Counted from the first letter of the stretch, positions 48,783-61,439 are shown. The stretch is 64,000 nucleotides of DNA from Rheum nobile (GCA_027886185.1 WOAB01000055.1:914501-978500); one strand, 5' to 3'. Numbers and translations are program-made. Notes: generated from the sequence alone by a model not told the origin.

Positions 48783-49260
48783 ACCATTATATCGGTTTCC
48801 GACGTTGACCATTGTTGATCGTCGTTGACCGGTTTATGCTGGTTAATTCACCAGAGTTACATATGATTGTGCATCACTTTTGAATGTGCACCATATTACA
48901 AATCAATATGTATATAGTTATAAATAAGTGTGCATGCGTAATAATGTGCATCATGTTACAAATAAATATGCATATAGATATGTGCACCGTATAACAAATA
49001 AATATGTACAATGTTAATATGTTATACTAAAATGTGAATCATGTTACAAATAAATATGAATCAAAATTACAAATAAGTATGCACTGGCACCATGTTAAAA
49101 CGAAATATATGTGCACCATGTTACAAAAAAATATTCACCGAGTTAGACAAAAATGTATACTAGAATTGGGTGTGCACCAGTATCGACTAAGTTGTACACT
49201 TCTATCCGCACGAAAACGGTATCCGCATGGAAATTACCGACCGCACGTGATAAGCCCCTT
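48783..49260. repeat. Degenerate tandem repeat around GTGCACCATGTTACAAATAA
   Basis: Variants of GTGCACCATGTTACAAATAA followed by ATATG recur roughly every 30-60 bp between about 48.88 and 49.17 kb. Similar short pieces (ATGTGGTGCATAAATATTGG) stand on the other side of the 9.2 kb retroelement at 39.47-39.54 kb. The two sides were one repeat tract before insertion. No coding content. Confidence 0.6.
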
Positions 49261-50343
49261 CATATTTTCATACTAGTCTAAAAATCTTAAATGATCTTCA
49301 TTGGTATTGATTTTTTTCTAAAAGGGGTTGTTTTTTCCCACATTATCTTAAATGTCCTTTCATTCATATAAAACCATCCGTTATAGACGAAATTTTTAGT
49401 GGAATCACCCGTTATAGACGAAATTATTTTTAACCATCCAATAAAGCCATTAGGTTAGCAAAGAACCACTCACGAGTCAAATTCGTTACGTTTTCTGTCA
49501 AAAGGCGGTGAAAAAAACCAAATTACCCCTATGTTTTTTGAAAATTACAAGGAACCTGCAGATTTAAAAGACCATTTTTCCCAAATCTATCATATCCACC
49601 ATGGAACTCACTGACGCTCAAGATCCCCCCTTTCTATTATTTATAATTACGAGAAACCTTAGGGTAAATATGGAATTAGGGTTCTTGATCTGTAAACCAT
49701 TTAGATATAGATGGTACAACAACCTCCGAAACCAAATTGCATATTTTGATTATTTTCCATATACCTTAATTAACAGTTGCACTAAGAAGAAACTAAAACC
49801 TGGTGGATCATCGTCACTTTGTCTAGCGGTCGATGATTATGCCCACCTGAATTGCCCAAACCGTTCCCATAGGAGCTAGTATTGAAAAATCCCCAAATTG
49901 CATGTTGATGATTCAGATCTTTTGCAGAATCAGATAACAATTTATTGGAGATTGTGCTTGGAGAACGACTGAAGGTGGCAGAGGTCGGGGGAAGAAGGCG
50001 ACACTCAAAAATTGAGCTCCCAAATCTCTTTCGTGGAACTGAAGCAGAATTTCACCAAATCCAATTTGCTTGCACTACAACAATTTCTATAGATTGCGCA
50101 CCAATTTTGTAGAATCTTCTTTAGAATTTGGAATTAGATCTAAACCCAACAAATCCCCCAAAACCCCAGCCCAAATTCTTAATTCGAATGAATCTCATAT
50201 TGTTTGTTAATTGATCTACAATTGATATGCAATCGCAATTGCGTTTTGAGCATGAAATGGAAGGAGTTGAGAAGATCGACTTTCAGGAGTCCGAGATCGC
50301 ATAGAAACAAACTTTGGAGCTCAAAGGGAAGTGAATTTTAGAA
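49261..50343. other. Non-coding or decayed DNA upstream of the Copia scrap
   Basis: A 92-codon open frame (49601-49879) exists but resembles nothing I know and has no supporting splice pattern. The remainder could be the leader of the Copia element whose gag scrap follows, but I see no LTR or PBS. Confidence 0.4.
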
Positions 50344-50637
50344 TTGGCAATGGCAGCGGCCAAGGTATGCCAAATAGCTACTACAATCCACTTTTCTTGT
50401 CTAAATAAGATGAAATTAGGATTTATTGATGGAACATGTTCAATTCCGGTTGATAATGAAGAAAATCATGCAAGGTGGATTAGAGCAAAATATATTGTGC
50501 ATTGTTGGATCATTAATTCAATGGTCCATGAGATCGCTGAAGGTTTCATGTGTGTACAATCTGATAAAGAACTATGGACTGAAGTTTTTGGTTGTTCTTT
50601 AAATGGAAAAGCTAAATGTACGCGAAAATGTGTCTAA
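50344..50637 (+). pseudogene. Copia-type gag N-terminal fragment
   Basis: The peptide contains NKMKLGFIDGTCSIP followed by WIRAKYIVHCWIINSMVHEI and VQSDKELWTEVFG. This matches the Copia-like N-terminal and gag (UBN2/Retrotran_gag) pattern of plant Ty1/Copia elements. Only about 97 codons remain before the frame is lost at a region of hairpin repeats. No protease, integrase, RT or LTRs of this element are visible. A dead scrap. Confidence 0.75.
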
Positions 50638-50639
50638 AC

Positions 50640-50865
50640 GGACGCGAAAATACACGCTTAAGATAGGCGTGTGGTTTTACACGCTTAAGATATGCGTGTG
50701 GTTTTATACGCTTATGTTAAGTGTGTAGGGGTATTCTTGTCATTTTGAAAAACATGTATGTATTACACGCTTAACATAAACGTTTAATACATGAGCTAGT
50801 TATTGGACCGGTCCAAATAACTAGCTCATGGCCCAAGTAAGCGTGTATATACATGCTTAAGAAGA
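50640..50865. repeat. Hairpin repeats and a long inverted repeat
   Basis: About three tandem units of a hairpin of the type ACACGCTTAAGATAGGCGTG lie at 50.65-50.74 kb. Inverted CGCTTAACATAA follows near 50.77 kb. At 50791-50829 a 39-bp inverted repeat has arms ATGAGCTAGTTATTGGACC and its complement with one unpaired A. TAAGCGTGTATATACATGCT near 50.84 kb repeats the theme. This may be the terminal region of an unrecognised DNA transposon or a structured leader of the ORF that follows. Confidence 0.7.
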
Positions 50866-51389
50866 CGATTCGTCTCCTTCCTCCCGCCGCGAGTTCAGAC
50901 CTAACGAAATCGAAAGCTTTTCCACGATTCGTCTTCTTCCATTTCCTTCGATTGTTTCCATTAGCCATGGATTTGGATTGGGCTGGGTTGGGCGACTTGA
51001 TTGGCGCCGGAGAGAGCTCCAAAACCGGCGGCGGAGCGGCGGCCGAAAATCTGGACGCGACTGGCGCCAGTGCGACTGGCCCGACGACGACGAGCTCCGG
51101 TGTGGCAACGCACGGCGACGTGGAGACGGCTATCGGCAGTGCGAGCGGTGGCGGCACGGAGGCGGCTGGTGGTGGTGCGAGCGGTGGCGGGAGGAGCTCC
51201 TGGCTGGCGGTAGAGGACGAGGAGGAGGAGGAGGAAGATGAGGCCTTGGTGGTTTCCGGCGGAGCTCGGACCCGAGGTGGAAGGGGAGGTGGAGCTATAG
51301 GGACCGAGCGCAACCAAGGGCGACTCCGATTGAGGCTCCGACGGCGCCTGTATCGAGTCCGATCGGTCTACGAGCGGTATTATTTTTAA
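50853..51389 (+). CDS. GC-rich hypothetical ORF (orphan)
   Basis: A 178-codon plus-strand frame in a GC-rich island within AT-rich DNA. The second Met (50967) gives a protein starting MDLDWAGLGDLIGAGESSK, then Gly/Ala/Thr-rich low complexity, an acidic EDEEEEEEDEA patch, and an Arg-rich tail (RGGRGGG, RLRLRLRRRLYRV). I recognise no domain. The opposite strand is open over most of the same span, which in GC-rich DNA is often a by-product. It could be the first exon of a gene, a transposon-carried ORF, or non-coding. No intron or partner exon is evident downstream. Confidence 0.3.
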   Translation: MLKKTIRLLPPAASSDLTKSKAFPRFVFFHFLRLFPLAMDLDWAGLGDLIGAGESSKTGGGAAAENLDATGASATGPTTTSSGVATHGDVETAIGSASGGGTEAAGGGASGGGRSSWLAVEDEEEEEEDEALVVSGGARTRGGRGGGAIGTERNQGRLRLRLRRRLYRVRSVYERYYF

Positions 51390-54300
51390 TTTTAAATTGA
51401 TCATAATTTTCGTAATTGTTTTCGTAAATATATTTCTTAAGATTTGATTTAATGTGGAATAGAATAATTTAGTTAATTTGAAATAGAATAATTTAGTAAA
51501 TAATTTGGATTAGAATACATTATCGTTTACATTTTGAATTAATTCGGATTAGAATTATATAGCTATTATTTTTGTATTATTTATTATTTATGGATTAGTT
51601 ATAATATTTTATAATAGAGATGTTAATTTTATTTCTATTATATGCCACATATTAGATTTATTCAATGTAGTTTGTTAGATTTAATTATATCCATAAGCTT
51701 CTTAATCAATCTAATTAATTATATCCCCTAAAATGCTAATCGATAATATTCCTAACAAACTAAACTATAATAAGAAACTGTAAATTGAGTAACCTCGCCA
51801 ACTTACCTCAAGAATACAGAGATGATAATGGATTAGATTAGTTCAATTTAGTTTGTTAGATTTCATTATATCTATAAGCGTTTTGATAAGAAAATTTTAT
51901 TAGTGTTTATATGGGAAAAACATTATTAAACTTAACTTATCTCAAAATAAAAAATAAAAAATGAATATGGATCCTTGATGGTTGAACTTTTATATAGGTA
52001 TTCTTTATATAAAATTATATCTTTTAGAAAATTTTCATTAGATCTTTTTGAAATTTAAGTTGGATGATTTTAATTTAATTAAATAAGTTTTATATATAAT
52101 TGAACCGGACTCACTGTTATAATTTTTTTTTTTAAAATGGATGATGTGACGAATTATGATTGGATGAGTGACGATACGTATGCGAATTGAACGTGAGGCC
52201 GACACGTAAGATTTATACCTCTCATTTAGTATATATATATATATAGATATAGATTTGGTAATATTTAAGATAGTTATTGAGACTTAAAACTTTGTTAAAT
52301 TTAAAACAATTAATTATATATTTTTTAAAAACTTTTTACTATAGATAGATGGACGAACTAAAAGATTCTCCGTACAACTTAACGGCGACAAAACATAGAC
52401 AGTCCACCGTGCAACTGTAGTTGGTATTGTCGTCATTATTACCATTTCTATTTCTCCGACCGTACCAAACTGTTTCTTTTTAATACTTTTTCATGGAAAT
52501 CATGACTCCTTTAACAATATTAAATGGTACACCGTCACTATAGCTATTCAAAGATATTCGAACTAGTCTAAAATTTATAATTCTCATCCGTAAAAATGTT
52601 ATAGATTGAAAAATTATTTTTTTATGATTTTCAGTCTAATTTTTATCTAATAATTTTTTTTTTCCCAAACTTTGTCCTCTATCCGGTATTTTAAATAACG
52701 ATTCACCTTATTTTTATTTTATTAGGTTTTTTTTCATTTTATTTACTACAGTATTTCATTTTATATTATGATGATTTTTCTGAAGTTTAATAATTCCAAA
52801 GAAGTAGTTCTAATTTTGAAATGATTAAACCAATGCCAGTCTTGCCAGAGCATCCTATGGAATGCAACCCACCTACTTTGCACCAGCAATTTTTTGGGGT
52901 TTTGCCTTTTGTTCTGTTGTCTTAATTAGAAAAACAAATTATATTCTTGCAAGCAAAGGTATTACAGTATAATAATTAATAAGACACCCTAGCTATTAAG
53001 ATTATGTTTTGTATATTTACTGAAATAGGAGTTAAAGCTAAATGTGTAACTAGAGTTGAATAATTAGCTAGAGATGGAGTTGAATTCATGAGGTTAATTA
53101 TTTAAAAAAATATAGTTATTATTCGGTATTACAAGTTGAAATGAATAAAAAAAAGTAAAATTCAACCTGTTAATCTTTGAAAATCTTAGAAGGTCGCATT
53201 AAAAAAATAATAAAATTAAAATACATTAATCTACTATAAACTCCTTAATTTAAATTAATATTTTTTCACTGAATACTCATTAAATAGATTTAAAATAAAG
53301 TCAGACTGCGACAAATTCAAAAAAGCTTTGTCAAACTGAGTCTAAATTAAATGTAAATTCAAATTTCCAAATAAACGGAAAGAAAGAAAGGAATAGAGGC
53401 CAAATACATATCGAATATGAAATTAACCTTATTACTATTTTCTTTGGGATATATAATATAATGTATTCCGACATGCATCCACAAATAAATGAGCAAAAGA
53501 AGTGAAATGAGTTTAACGTACTATTTTGTTACTTTTAATAAGTTAGTCACGTGTATGTTATTTCAATTACGAGAAGAATATAAGTATAAATTGTACAAAT
53601 GCACAGTTCATTGTATTATATGGGAATTAATTGGAAGCTAAATGTATCAGGGTTAGACATTCTGATGTACTTCTGAATTCTGGTATGAATTCAAATAAAT
53701 GAAATTAAAGGCATATATTGTATAGTCGTAGTACTACTACAAATCAGATTGCAAGCAGAAAAAATTAAGACCGTACTGCAAGATTTCAAGACTTCAATTC
53801 TGTACTGCATGCATGCGTGCTACATTCTGGCCACATGCATATGCTCAGCCGGCTTATAAATTGAATTCGCTCTAAAGTTTAACCGTACACCACCTATAAA
53901 AAAAATTGGACTTAACATTAACCCCGCTAGTCTAGTATGAAGTCTCGTAACGTCCGATGGGCCGATAGATGAGGCATGGTCCGTGCGCACACATGAGCGT
54001 TAAAGTCCAGTGAAATTTCATTCTAAAATCAATTGATAATAGAATGAATAATCCATTAAGCTTATATATATACTAGTCTTTTATTCATTACGCCCTCATG
54101 ACGGGCTAAGTCCAAACAATGTCGTAAGGTCGATAAACCAAATGAGTTAGCCCATATCACACCATCATGATGGACTAAACTCAGATAAATCAGAAAACAA
54201 ACCCAGACCCGACACCCGCTCTAATACTATAATAAAGTCCGGTAGACCGATAGACGGTAGAGATCATTGAATTTAGGGTAATTTAAAATTTAATAGGAGA

Positions 54301-56328
54301 TATTTAAGTCTTTAAAACACGAGACGGAGATTCAAATACATAACTTCATAGTTGACATGGATGTTATTATTTATCAGCTGAACTAGTATAAATTATCGTG
54401 AATTTTTTAATATCCTAAATACTGTAAGATTTAGGCCTTAAAAGCATATGAGCCGAATATGTAATTTCTTTATATTTAGGGAGATATCGATCGAACTAAA
54501 GAATGAACATATGTGGTGGAACACGTACATAGCCGGTAGACCAAGCTAGAGACGAAAAACGAAAAGGAAAATGGGTGACCTAATATCCACATTCTTCTTC
54601 TTGTTTCACATGATTCACAGCTTGCTATGAATAAATTATCATGACTCTCTTATATAATATTATTGATATTTAAAACACATTATTCTCGTACTGTATATAA
54701 GGTACTACTTGTTTTTATTTGCAATCAATGGCATCTATGTAGAGATCAATGAATGGTGATAGTACAGTTTATTTATGCAAGTAATTAAATTATAACCCCT
54801 CCCGTTATTATATATTATCTGTCGATATTCGGAAGACAACTTTTTTTGTAATTCGTTTTAACAATATCGATATAAATTAACCTTTTTCAAACATATCCTC
54901 ATTTTATTTATATACTAGTGCGGGTACCCTTGTATGAGTGAACTTAAATTTATTAAATCATAAATAATTATTTATAATTAAATTAAATTATGTTATATTT
55001 AAGTAGTTTTAAGAAGGAAAAATCTTATTGATATTGTTTAAGAATTATATAAATGGAAGATTGAAATAACATAAATTTGTTATTTAAAAGAAATATGTTG
55101 AACATTTTATTGTTAATTATATAACTTGTATAAATATATTATATTTTATTCATACATATTCTCGTATATTTATCCTTTTTATTTTTAGTTATGTAATTAT
55201 TTTCATACATGAGATATTATTGTTGAAGCCTTACGTATTCCACTATCATTTTATCGTGTATTTTCAGTAAACTATATTATATTAACATAAAGTATTCAAA
55301 TTATGTCAATATTTTAATATTAAAAATAATAAGTCATAATATTAGTTAAACATAAATATGTGTACTTATAACAAAATTCTAGCTTTAAAAGTGATATGTT
55401 CAAATGTTATATTAAAAATATATTATTTCATATATATTATTCAAAAATATGAAAATATCAATCATAATAACTTAAAAATGAAAAAATGAAAAATAGAAAC
55501 AATTTAATGACTAATTGTAAATCATTAGTCTAAAATACATAAAAAATTATGAAGTAAAAAAGTTTGAGATAGTTGCAATATATAAAAGGTTATTCTTGTT
55601 TGTTATGATGAGTTTATTTAGATGTGTATTTATATTTAAAGAAATAAGTTTTTAAATTGAAAATATTTGGATAACTAAAATACACATTAAATAGTTAATG
55701 CTAGTAAAATTTTATATCGGTTTTCTAACCCCCTAAGGGCACATGTTATGAATTCTCATTTTAGAAACTGCTCCCTACAAAGGAATGCTTAAATCATTTT
55801 ACAAAATATTAAATTACCTGATATAATTACACCTAATAAAATCCTTCTAAAATTAAGTGATAAACCTATGTCTTAGGCATATGTTAGAAAAAACGTTTTT
55901 GTATTTAGCATGTTCTTAACTAATTTGTGGTGTAAAAATTATCATTGGAGTAGTAACATAGCTAATGCTATAATTTATATCGGAAAGAAGAGTGAAACTA
56001 TGATAAGATTTGCCATGTTCTTAGAAATAAGATTACATTGCATGTTCTTAGAAATAAAATTTACTAAAAAGAATAGTGAGTCTATGATTTATGTTATTTT
56101 AATAACAGATCAATATTGGATTAAATTGAATTTGTTACATTTAACAATAAAAAATCTCACTAATATCGTATATTAAATTGAGAAGTTTGGTTGATTAAAA
56201 TCAAATTTGATAGTCAGGTAAATAAACATAAATAATGTATGATGTATTGATTTCAAATTCAGATGTTTGGTTGATTAACATCAAACTTTGTTAATATTCA
56301 TAATTTGACACATGAGTAATGTGGGTCC
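51390..56328. other. About 5 kb of AT-rich DNA with no recognised gene
   Basis: Long homopolymer-rich, stop-dense sequence. A GC-richer segment at about 53.93-54.25 kb contains CATGACGGGCTAAGTCC and CATGATGGACTAAACTC as an imperfect direct repeat and looks like a decayed TE. The 88-codon frame at 55910-56176 has internal repetition (ATGTTCTTAGAAATA twice) but no known domain. I see no RNA genes. Confidence 0.5.
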
Positions 56329-56768
56329 TGTTGGGCCCAAGATTAACTCAGGTGGAAAGGCCGGCCCAAGTACGGATGGATCGGACCACGATCTGAAAGA
56401 AACGGTAGGAGGAGAACGTTGGATCGGTTGGAGAAAATATCGGAAGAAGGGGTGACGACCTGACGGTTCCCGGAAATCTCGGACGACAATGACTCAATTA
56501 GTTTAGCTCTAAAATTGTGTATAAATACTAGATTTATAAAGTCTTTGTAACACACACGCTTGTTCTCGAATACAATCAGTATTTACTAGCTTTTTGCTCT
56601 TAATTCCTCCGTTATTCTTTTAGTTTGGATCTCAATTCATATTCTTAAGGCGACCGACTATTAAAATCACAGGTCGATTCGAATCATTAGAATTCCTATA
56701 ATTCAATCTTTGTCTAGTTGCCCTCCCTAAGGCGGTTTGGATCGATTCGATCTTTTCGCCCCAAAACA
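56329..56768 (+). repeat. 5' LTR of a Tat-lineage Ty3 element
   Basis: Starts TGTTGGGCCCAAG and ends AAAACA, followed two bases later by a primer binding site. A TATA-like GTATAAATAC lies near 56519. No matching second LTR is seen in the window, since the 3' part of the element is disrupted at about 62.94 kb. Boundaries rest on the TG...CA rule and the PBS position. Confidence 0.65.
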
Positions 56769-56770
56769 AT

Positions 56771-56788
56771 TTGGCGTCCACCGTGCGG
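56771..56788 (+). other. Primer binding site of the Tat-lineage element
   Basis: TTGGCGTCCACCGTGCGG, a few bases after the LTR end. It has the TTGGCGcccaccgTGGGG pattern common in Tat/Retand-type Ty3 elements, with small deviations. The exact tRNA is not assigned. Confidence 0.6.
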
Positions 56789-56836
56789 CATCTAGTCAAT
56801 TAGCGATCCAATCACCAATTCAACTTTCATCTCATC

Positions 56837-58024
56837 ATGGCCAACGCCGGAGACCCCATGGTCCTCGTCGAAGATCAAGTCCAAGCTAATGCTCAAGTCG
56901 CGAATCAGTCTGTAGACGTCAACGATCAACCAGTCATGGACTCTCAGATCCAAGAGCTCGCAAAAACCATGAGCATCCTCCAGGAAGAACTAGCTTAACA
57001 ACGCGCCATGACCGAAATGCTAAGTGCTCAATCTGAATCTGAAATTGCTCGACTAACCCGTGAAAATGAGTTTTTAAGATCGCAGGTAAACTCGGCCCCC
57101 GGAGGCCCAAGACGCGTGGTCAACACGGAGGGACTTTCAACGCGACTTGACCTGGATGGGGCAGCCACAACACCCACGGCGGTGATCAACGCTTACCAAC
57201 CTACTGGTATATTTCAGACCCCTCCGATCACTTTCGTTACGACTAACATGCCAAATTCTACAACTGAGCCCCCCCAAAGCTCGAGTGGCCCCTCCGCAGG
57301 TTGCAGCTCCAACCGATCTCCAGACCCTCATACAGCAAGCTATCAACGAGCATATGAAGGCTCTGGATGATCGCATCGCACGGATCCCATGAGTCCCACA
57401 ACCAATCGAGAAAGAAGCAATTGACGGATACAAAGACTCGCATTTGTAGAGGCGATTGCACGCGTCGAAATCCCTAAAAAGTTCCATGTCCCCAACATAC
57501 CCAACTACGATGGAACCGGGGACCCCGGCGATCACGTTTCGATTTATAAGCAAAAATTAATGACTATTTCGATCCCAAGAGGGAACCACAAGGCAGTCAT
57601 GTGCAAAAGCTTTGGCATGACCCTCACGGGACCTGCACTAACATGGCTTATGCATTTGCCACAGGGTTCCATCGCTTCCTTCGCAGACTTGGTCAATTCA
57701 TTCAAAGTCCAGTTCGCCAGCAGTCGACGACTGGAAAAGCAATCAAGCGATCTGTACATGATCGTGCAAATGTATGGCGAACCTCTAAGAGATTATCTTA
57801 ACATGTACAACAAAGAGAAGGTCGCAATCCCACATTGTGATGTTCCAACGTCCATTGAGGCCTTCCGCCGGAGTTTGATCAGGGGTAGTGAACTCTACCG
57901 TGAACTGACCAAATATCTGTGCCGGAGCTTTGAGGACGTGCAAGCCAAAACCATGGCTCAAGTCAAATTAGAAGAAGACGAAGAGCCCCCAAAGGCGAAC
58001 AAAAGCCCCAATCGAGTTGACTGA
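56837..58024 (+). pseudogene. Gag of the Tat-lineage element
   Basis: Starts MANAGDPMVLVEDQVQ at 56837. A TAA at 56996-56998 and a shift near 57280 break it. The Retrotrans_gag domain is clear (IPKKFHVPNIPNYDGTGDP, then GPALTWLMHLPQGSIASFAD and QSSDLYMIVQMYGEPLRDYL). It would form the capsid of the virus-like particle. The open frame ends at 58024 with the linker to the nucleocapsid part broken by stops. Confidence 0.8.
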
Positions 58025-58114
58025 AGAACATCTTCGGATCATCGACGCGATCGACGACATCAACCTTATCCTAAGGGGCAAATCGACCTCAATCAGGTAA
58101 ACAATTCTTATGAC

Positions 58115-59068
58115 ATGAACCAGGATTGGAAGAACAATCCCGCTCTCCCTCCGAAGCTCCACTCTTACAACTTCAACATTTCTGTGTCGGAACTTGTCAA
58201 AAGTTTCGACAGGTATGGAAAAGAAGTAAGGTGGCCTCGAATAAGCGACAAGCCAGATGCCAAGAAGGACATGAACCGGTGGTGCGAATTCCACGGAGAC
58301 CATGGCCATTCGACGGATGAGTGTATAGCCCTTAGTAAGGAAGTCGCAAGACTTCTCGCGCAGAGGCTATTATGCGACGTCATATCCGACAAGGCAAAAT
58401 CGACCATTGATCGAAGGGACCATGTAACAACTGATAAACCATCCTCGCCAATTCACACTAAAATCGTTAACACTATTTCAGGAGGGTCGAACGTATGTGG
58501 AAACACATATTCGGCCGCCAAAAGGTATGCCCGAGAAAGCAAAGGTGACAGGCCGATCCGGTCAAAAGTGAGACGACCACAAGCCACCGACGCTCCCGCA
58601 ATCACCTTCGACGACTCCGAAGCCGAAGAGTTAGGCGACCACCATGACGGTTTGGTAATCTCTCTATCAATCAATAATTGTATCATTCGTCATGTTTTAA
58701 TCGACACAGGTAGCTCCACCAACTTGTTGACACTCGACGCCTTAAAGGGTATGAGTTTAAGCGAGGACGACTTAACCCGAAACTCCACCCCGCTGGTCGG
58801 ATTCAGTGGAGAGGTCAAATATACCCGAGGAGAAATCGTGTTGACAACATACGCTGGTGGAGTCAACCAACAGGTAAAGTTCTTAATACTCGAATGCCCA
58901 TCCCCATACAATGCAGTCCTTGGCCGGCCCTGGACCCATGCCATGAAAGTTGTACCTTCCACTTACCATCATACCATAAAGTTCCCAACTAAGTGGGGTA
59001 CAGGAAATAAAAGGCGACCAGCGGGCTGCCAAGGAATGTTACGTCACTTCAATGAAAGGGGCAGTTGA
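58115..59068 (+). pseudogene. Gag C-terminus and aspartic protease of the Tat-lineage element
   Basis: A single open frame of 317 codons. WCEFHGDHGHSTDEC is the Tat-type zinc-knuckle variant (near residue 52), and an acidic DDSEAEELGDHHDGL precedes the protease. The protease has the active-site VLIDTGSSTNLL and the flap/closing motif NAVLGRPW. It ends shortly after the protease fold, with a stop before reverse transcriptase. This is the longest intact block of the element. Confidence 0.85.
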
Positions 59069-59129
59069 CCGACCTTCCGCCTAACAATCACAGTGCGGCG
59101 AAGGGACCACGCGATACATTGAACCAGAA

Positions 59130-60375
59130 ATGGAACAACTCGATGAGATCGCGTTGGACCATTCAAAGCCAACACAAACGGTAAGGGTTGGATCAGTTAT
59201 AAATGATTCGACCATGTCAGACTTAATAGCTTTCTTACGATCTAATTCTGATTGTTTTGCCTGGTCACATGAAGACATGGTGGGGATCTCCCCTGATATT
59301 ATCACTCATAAATTGAATGTAGATCCCACGTATCCCTCGGTCAAACAAAAAAGGAGGGAGTTTGCACCAGAGCGCAATAAGATCGTGGACGACGAGATCA
59401 AGAACCTACTCAAAACATGTAAAATAAGAGAAGTCAAGTATCCCGACTGGCTAGCAAATGCCGTCGTGGTTCAGAAAAAGAATGGGAAATGGAGAGTCTG
59501 CATCGACTTCACGGACCTTAACAAAGCTTGTCCAAAACACTCCTTCCCATTACCACACATCGACGCGGTCAATGCGATCGCCGGACATGAAATGCTCACA
59601 TTTATGGATGCGTTCAGCTGGTACAACCAGATCCTAATGGACCCCGACGACCAAGAAAAAACAACTTTCATAACCAGTCAAGGTACGTACTGTTACAAAG
59701 TTATGCCATTTGGATTGAAAAACGCAGGGGCCACATATCAAAGACTGGTGAACAAGATGTTCAAAGATCAAATCGGAGACACCATGGAGGTCTACATCGA
59801 CGACATGCTCGTCAAATCTAAAGTGACAAAGGACCACATCGAACATCTGAAAGAAGCATTCGAGGTATTGAAAATGTATAACATGAAATTAAATCCAACT
59901 AAATGCTCTTTCAGAGTGTCTTTAGGAAAATTCTTAGGGTACATGGTGATGCAAAGGGGGATCGAAGCCAGACCAGATCAAAGCTATCGTTAACTTGAGG
60001 TCCCCCCGATGTGTCAAAGACATCCAGAAACTGACAGGACGGATAGCAGCACTAAGCAGATTCATATCTAAATCCTCGAACAAGTGCAAGCTTTTATACG
60101 AAGCTCTGAAGAAAAACAAATCATTCGACTGGACATCAGCACACGAGCAGGCCTTCCAAGACTTAAAAGCATACCTGGCAAGTCCTCTCCTACTGGCCAA
60201 GCCGAAAGACGACGAGTTGCTACCACTATACCTGGCCGTGTCAAAATCGGCCGTCAGCGCAGTCTTAACAAGGGAAGAGGACGGCAAGCACACCGGTCTA
60301 TTATGTAAATCGCTCCCTACTCCCTGCCGAAACGAGGTACACGTCGCTTGAAAAATTAGTCCTAGCCCTGGTAAT
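59130..60375 (+). pseudogene. Reverse transcriptase and RNase H of the Tat-lineage element
   Basis: RT motifs in order: ANAVVVQKKNGKWRVCIDFT, LNKACPKHSFPLPHID, MDAFSWYNQILMDP and VMPFGLKNAGATYQRLVNKM, then the catalytic YIDDMLVKS and the thumb FLGYMVMQRGIEA. One frameshift near 59980 separates RT from the connection/RNase H region (LTGRIAALSRFISKS, TREEDGKHT), and another shift near 60300 follows. It would copy element RNA into cDNA. The catalytic residues are preserved but the frame is not. Confidence 0.85.
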
Positions 60376-61319
60376 GACCTTGAACAAACTGAGACCTTAC
60401 TTCGAATCATATGCTATTATTGTAAGAACTAACCATCCCAAGAAGGCCATCATGAGGAAACCGGAATTTACAGAACAAATGGCAAAATGGGCTATACATC
60501 TCAGTGGATTCGACATCAAGTACGAGCCAAGAACATCGATCAAATCTCAAACTTTGGCCGACTTTGTGGCTGATTTCAGTCCTACACTGGAACAGGAAGC
60601 CATGAAGAAAGCCGAACAGCTGAAAACTAAAGAAGACCGGGGCACATGGCAACTCCATACAGACGGAGCATCGAACGTAAGAGGAGTCGGCCTAGGTGTC
60701 GTACTAAAATCGCCATAAGGGGACCACATAGCCCAGGCTGTGAGATGCGACCAACAACGAGGCAGAGTATGAGGCCCTCATATTTGGGTTGACACTCGCA
60801 CAAGATCTCGCAATCCTAAGCATATAGGTGACATGCGACTCCCTCTTGATCGTCAACCAAGTACAAGGCTCATATGCCGCCAAAGATGACAGGATGATGG
60901 CGTATCTGGACGTCTTTAAAAAGCTGGCAAGCAAATTCCAGAATTTCGCCATCCGGCAAGTCCCACACAATCTCAACACACAAGCCAACGCTCTAGCAAA
61001 CCTCGGCTCCGCCTTGCATCCCGATGACTTCTGTTGCATCCTGTTAGCACATATCACAACTCCGACAATCCCCAAAACTCTCAAGACAACTAGTCATGAC
61101 AACACTCAGGTAACAGACGAACTGCCCTTAGAAGAAGTCGTTTCAGCAGAAATAGGCGATGACATAGAGGAAGACCTCGTAGGTGATCAAGATGACTGGA
61201 CCACACCCTACATCAAGTGGCTTAAAGATGGAGTGCTCCCAGCAGACAAAAGAGAAGCCAAGAGATTCAAGGTACAAGCCGTAGCCTTTGATTTAAAAGA
61301 TAACGTTATGTTCAAATGA
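60374..61319 (+). pseudogene. RNase H tail plus second, archaeal-type RNase H of the Tat-lineage element
   Basis: The first frame (60374-60718) ends the conventional RNase H with the host-typical WAIHLSGFDIKYEPRTSIKS and ADFVADF, and opens the second with WQLHTDGASNVRGVGLG. A stop at 60718 and changes near 60750-60825 break it. The frame from 60828 continues (VTCDSLLIVNQVQGSYAAKD, QVPHNLNTQANALANL) with the last catalytic region of the second RNase H. A linker toward integrase follows to 61319. Confidence 0.85.
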
Positions 61320-61439
61320 TCTGTCACATGCCTATACCTATGTTGCCTCAAAACAACCGAGGTAAGACGCGTCCTGTAATCCTTACACGACGGAGAATGT
61401 GGGAACCATACTGGGGGACGTAGCGTATCCGGCAAAGCC

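Noticed and set aside
50771..51313. 180-codon minus-strand open frame with Pro/Ser runs
   Set aside because: Low complexity complement of the plus-strand GC-rich ORF; neither strand has a domain, and the plus frame begins at a better placed ATG.
54200..54240. CGCTCTAATACTATAATAAAG as a degraded initiator-Met PBS
   Set aside because: Too many mismatches and no LTR pair or coding remnants around it.
54915..54940. ACTAGTGCGGGTACCC as a reversed Helitron 3' end
   Set aside because: The required GC hairpin is not there and no matching 5' end was found.
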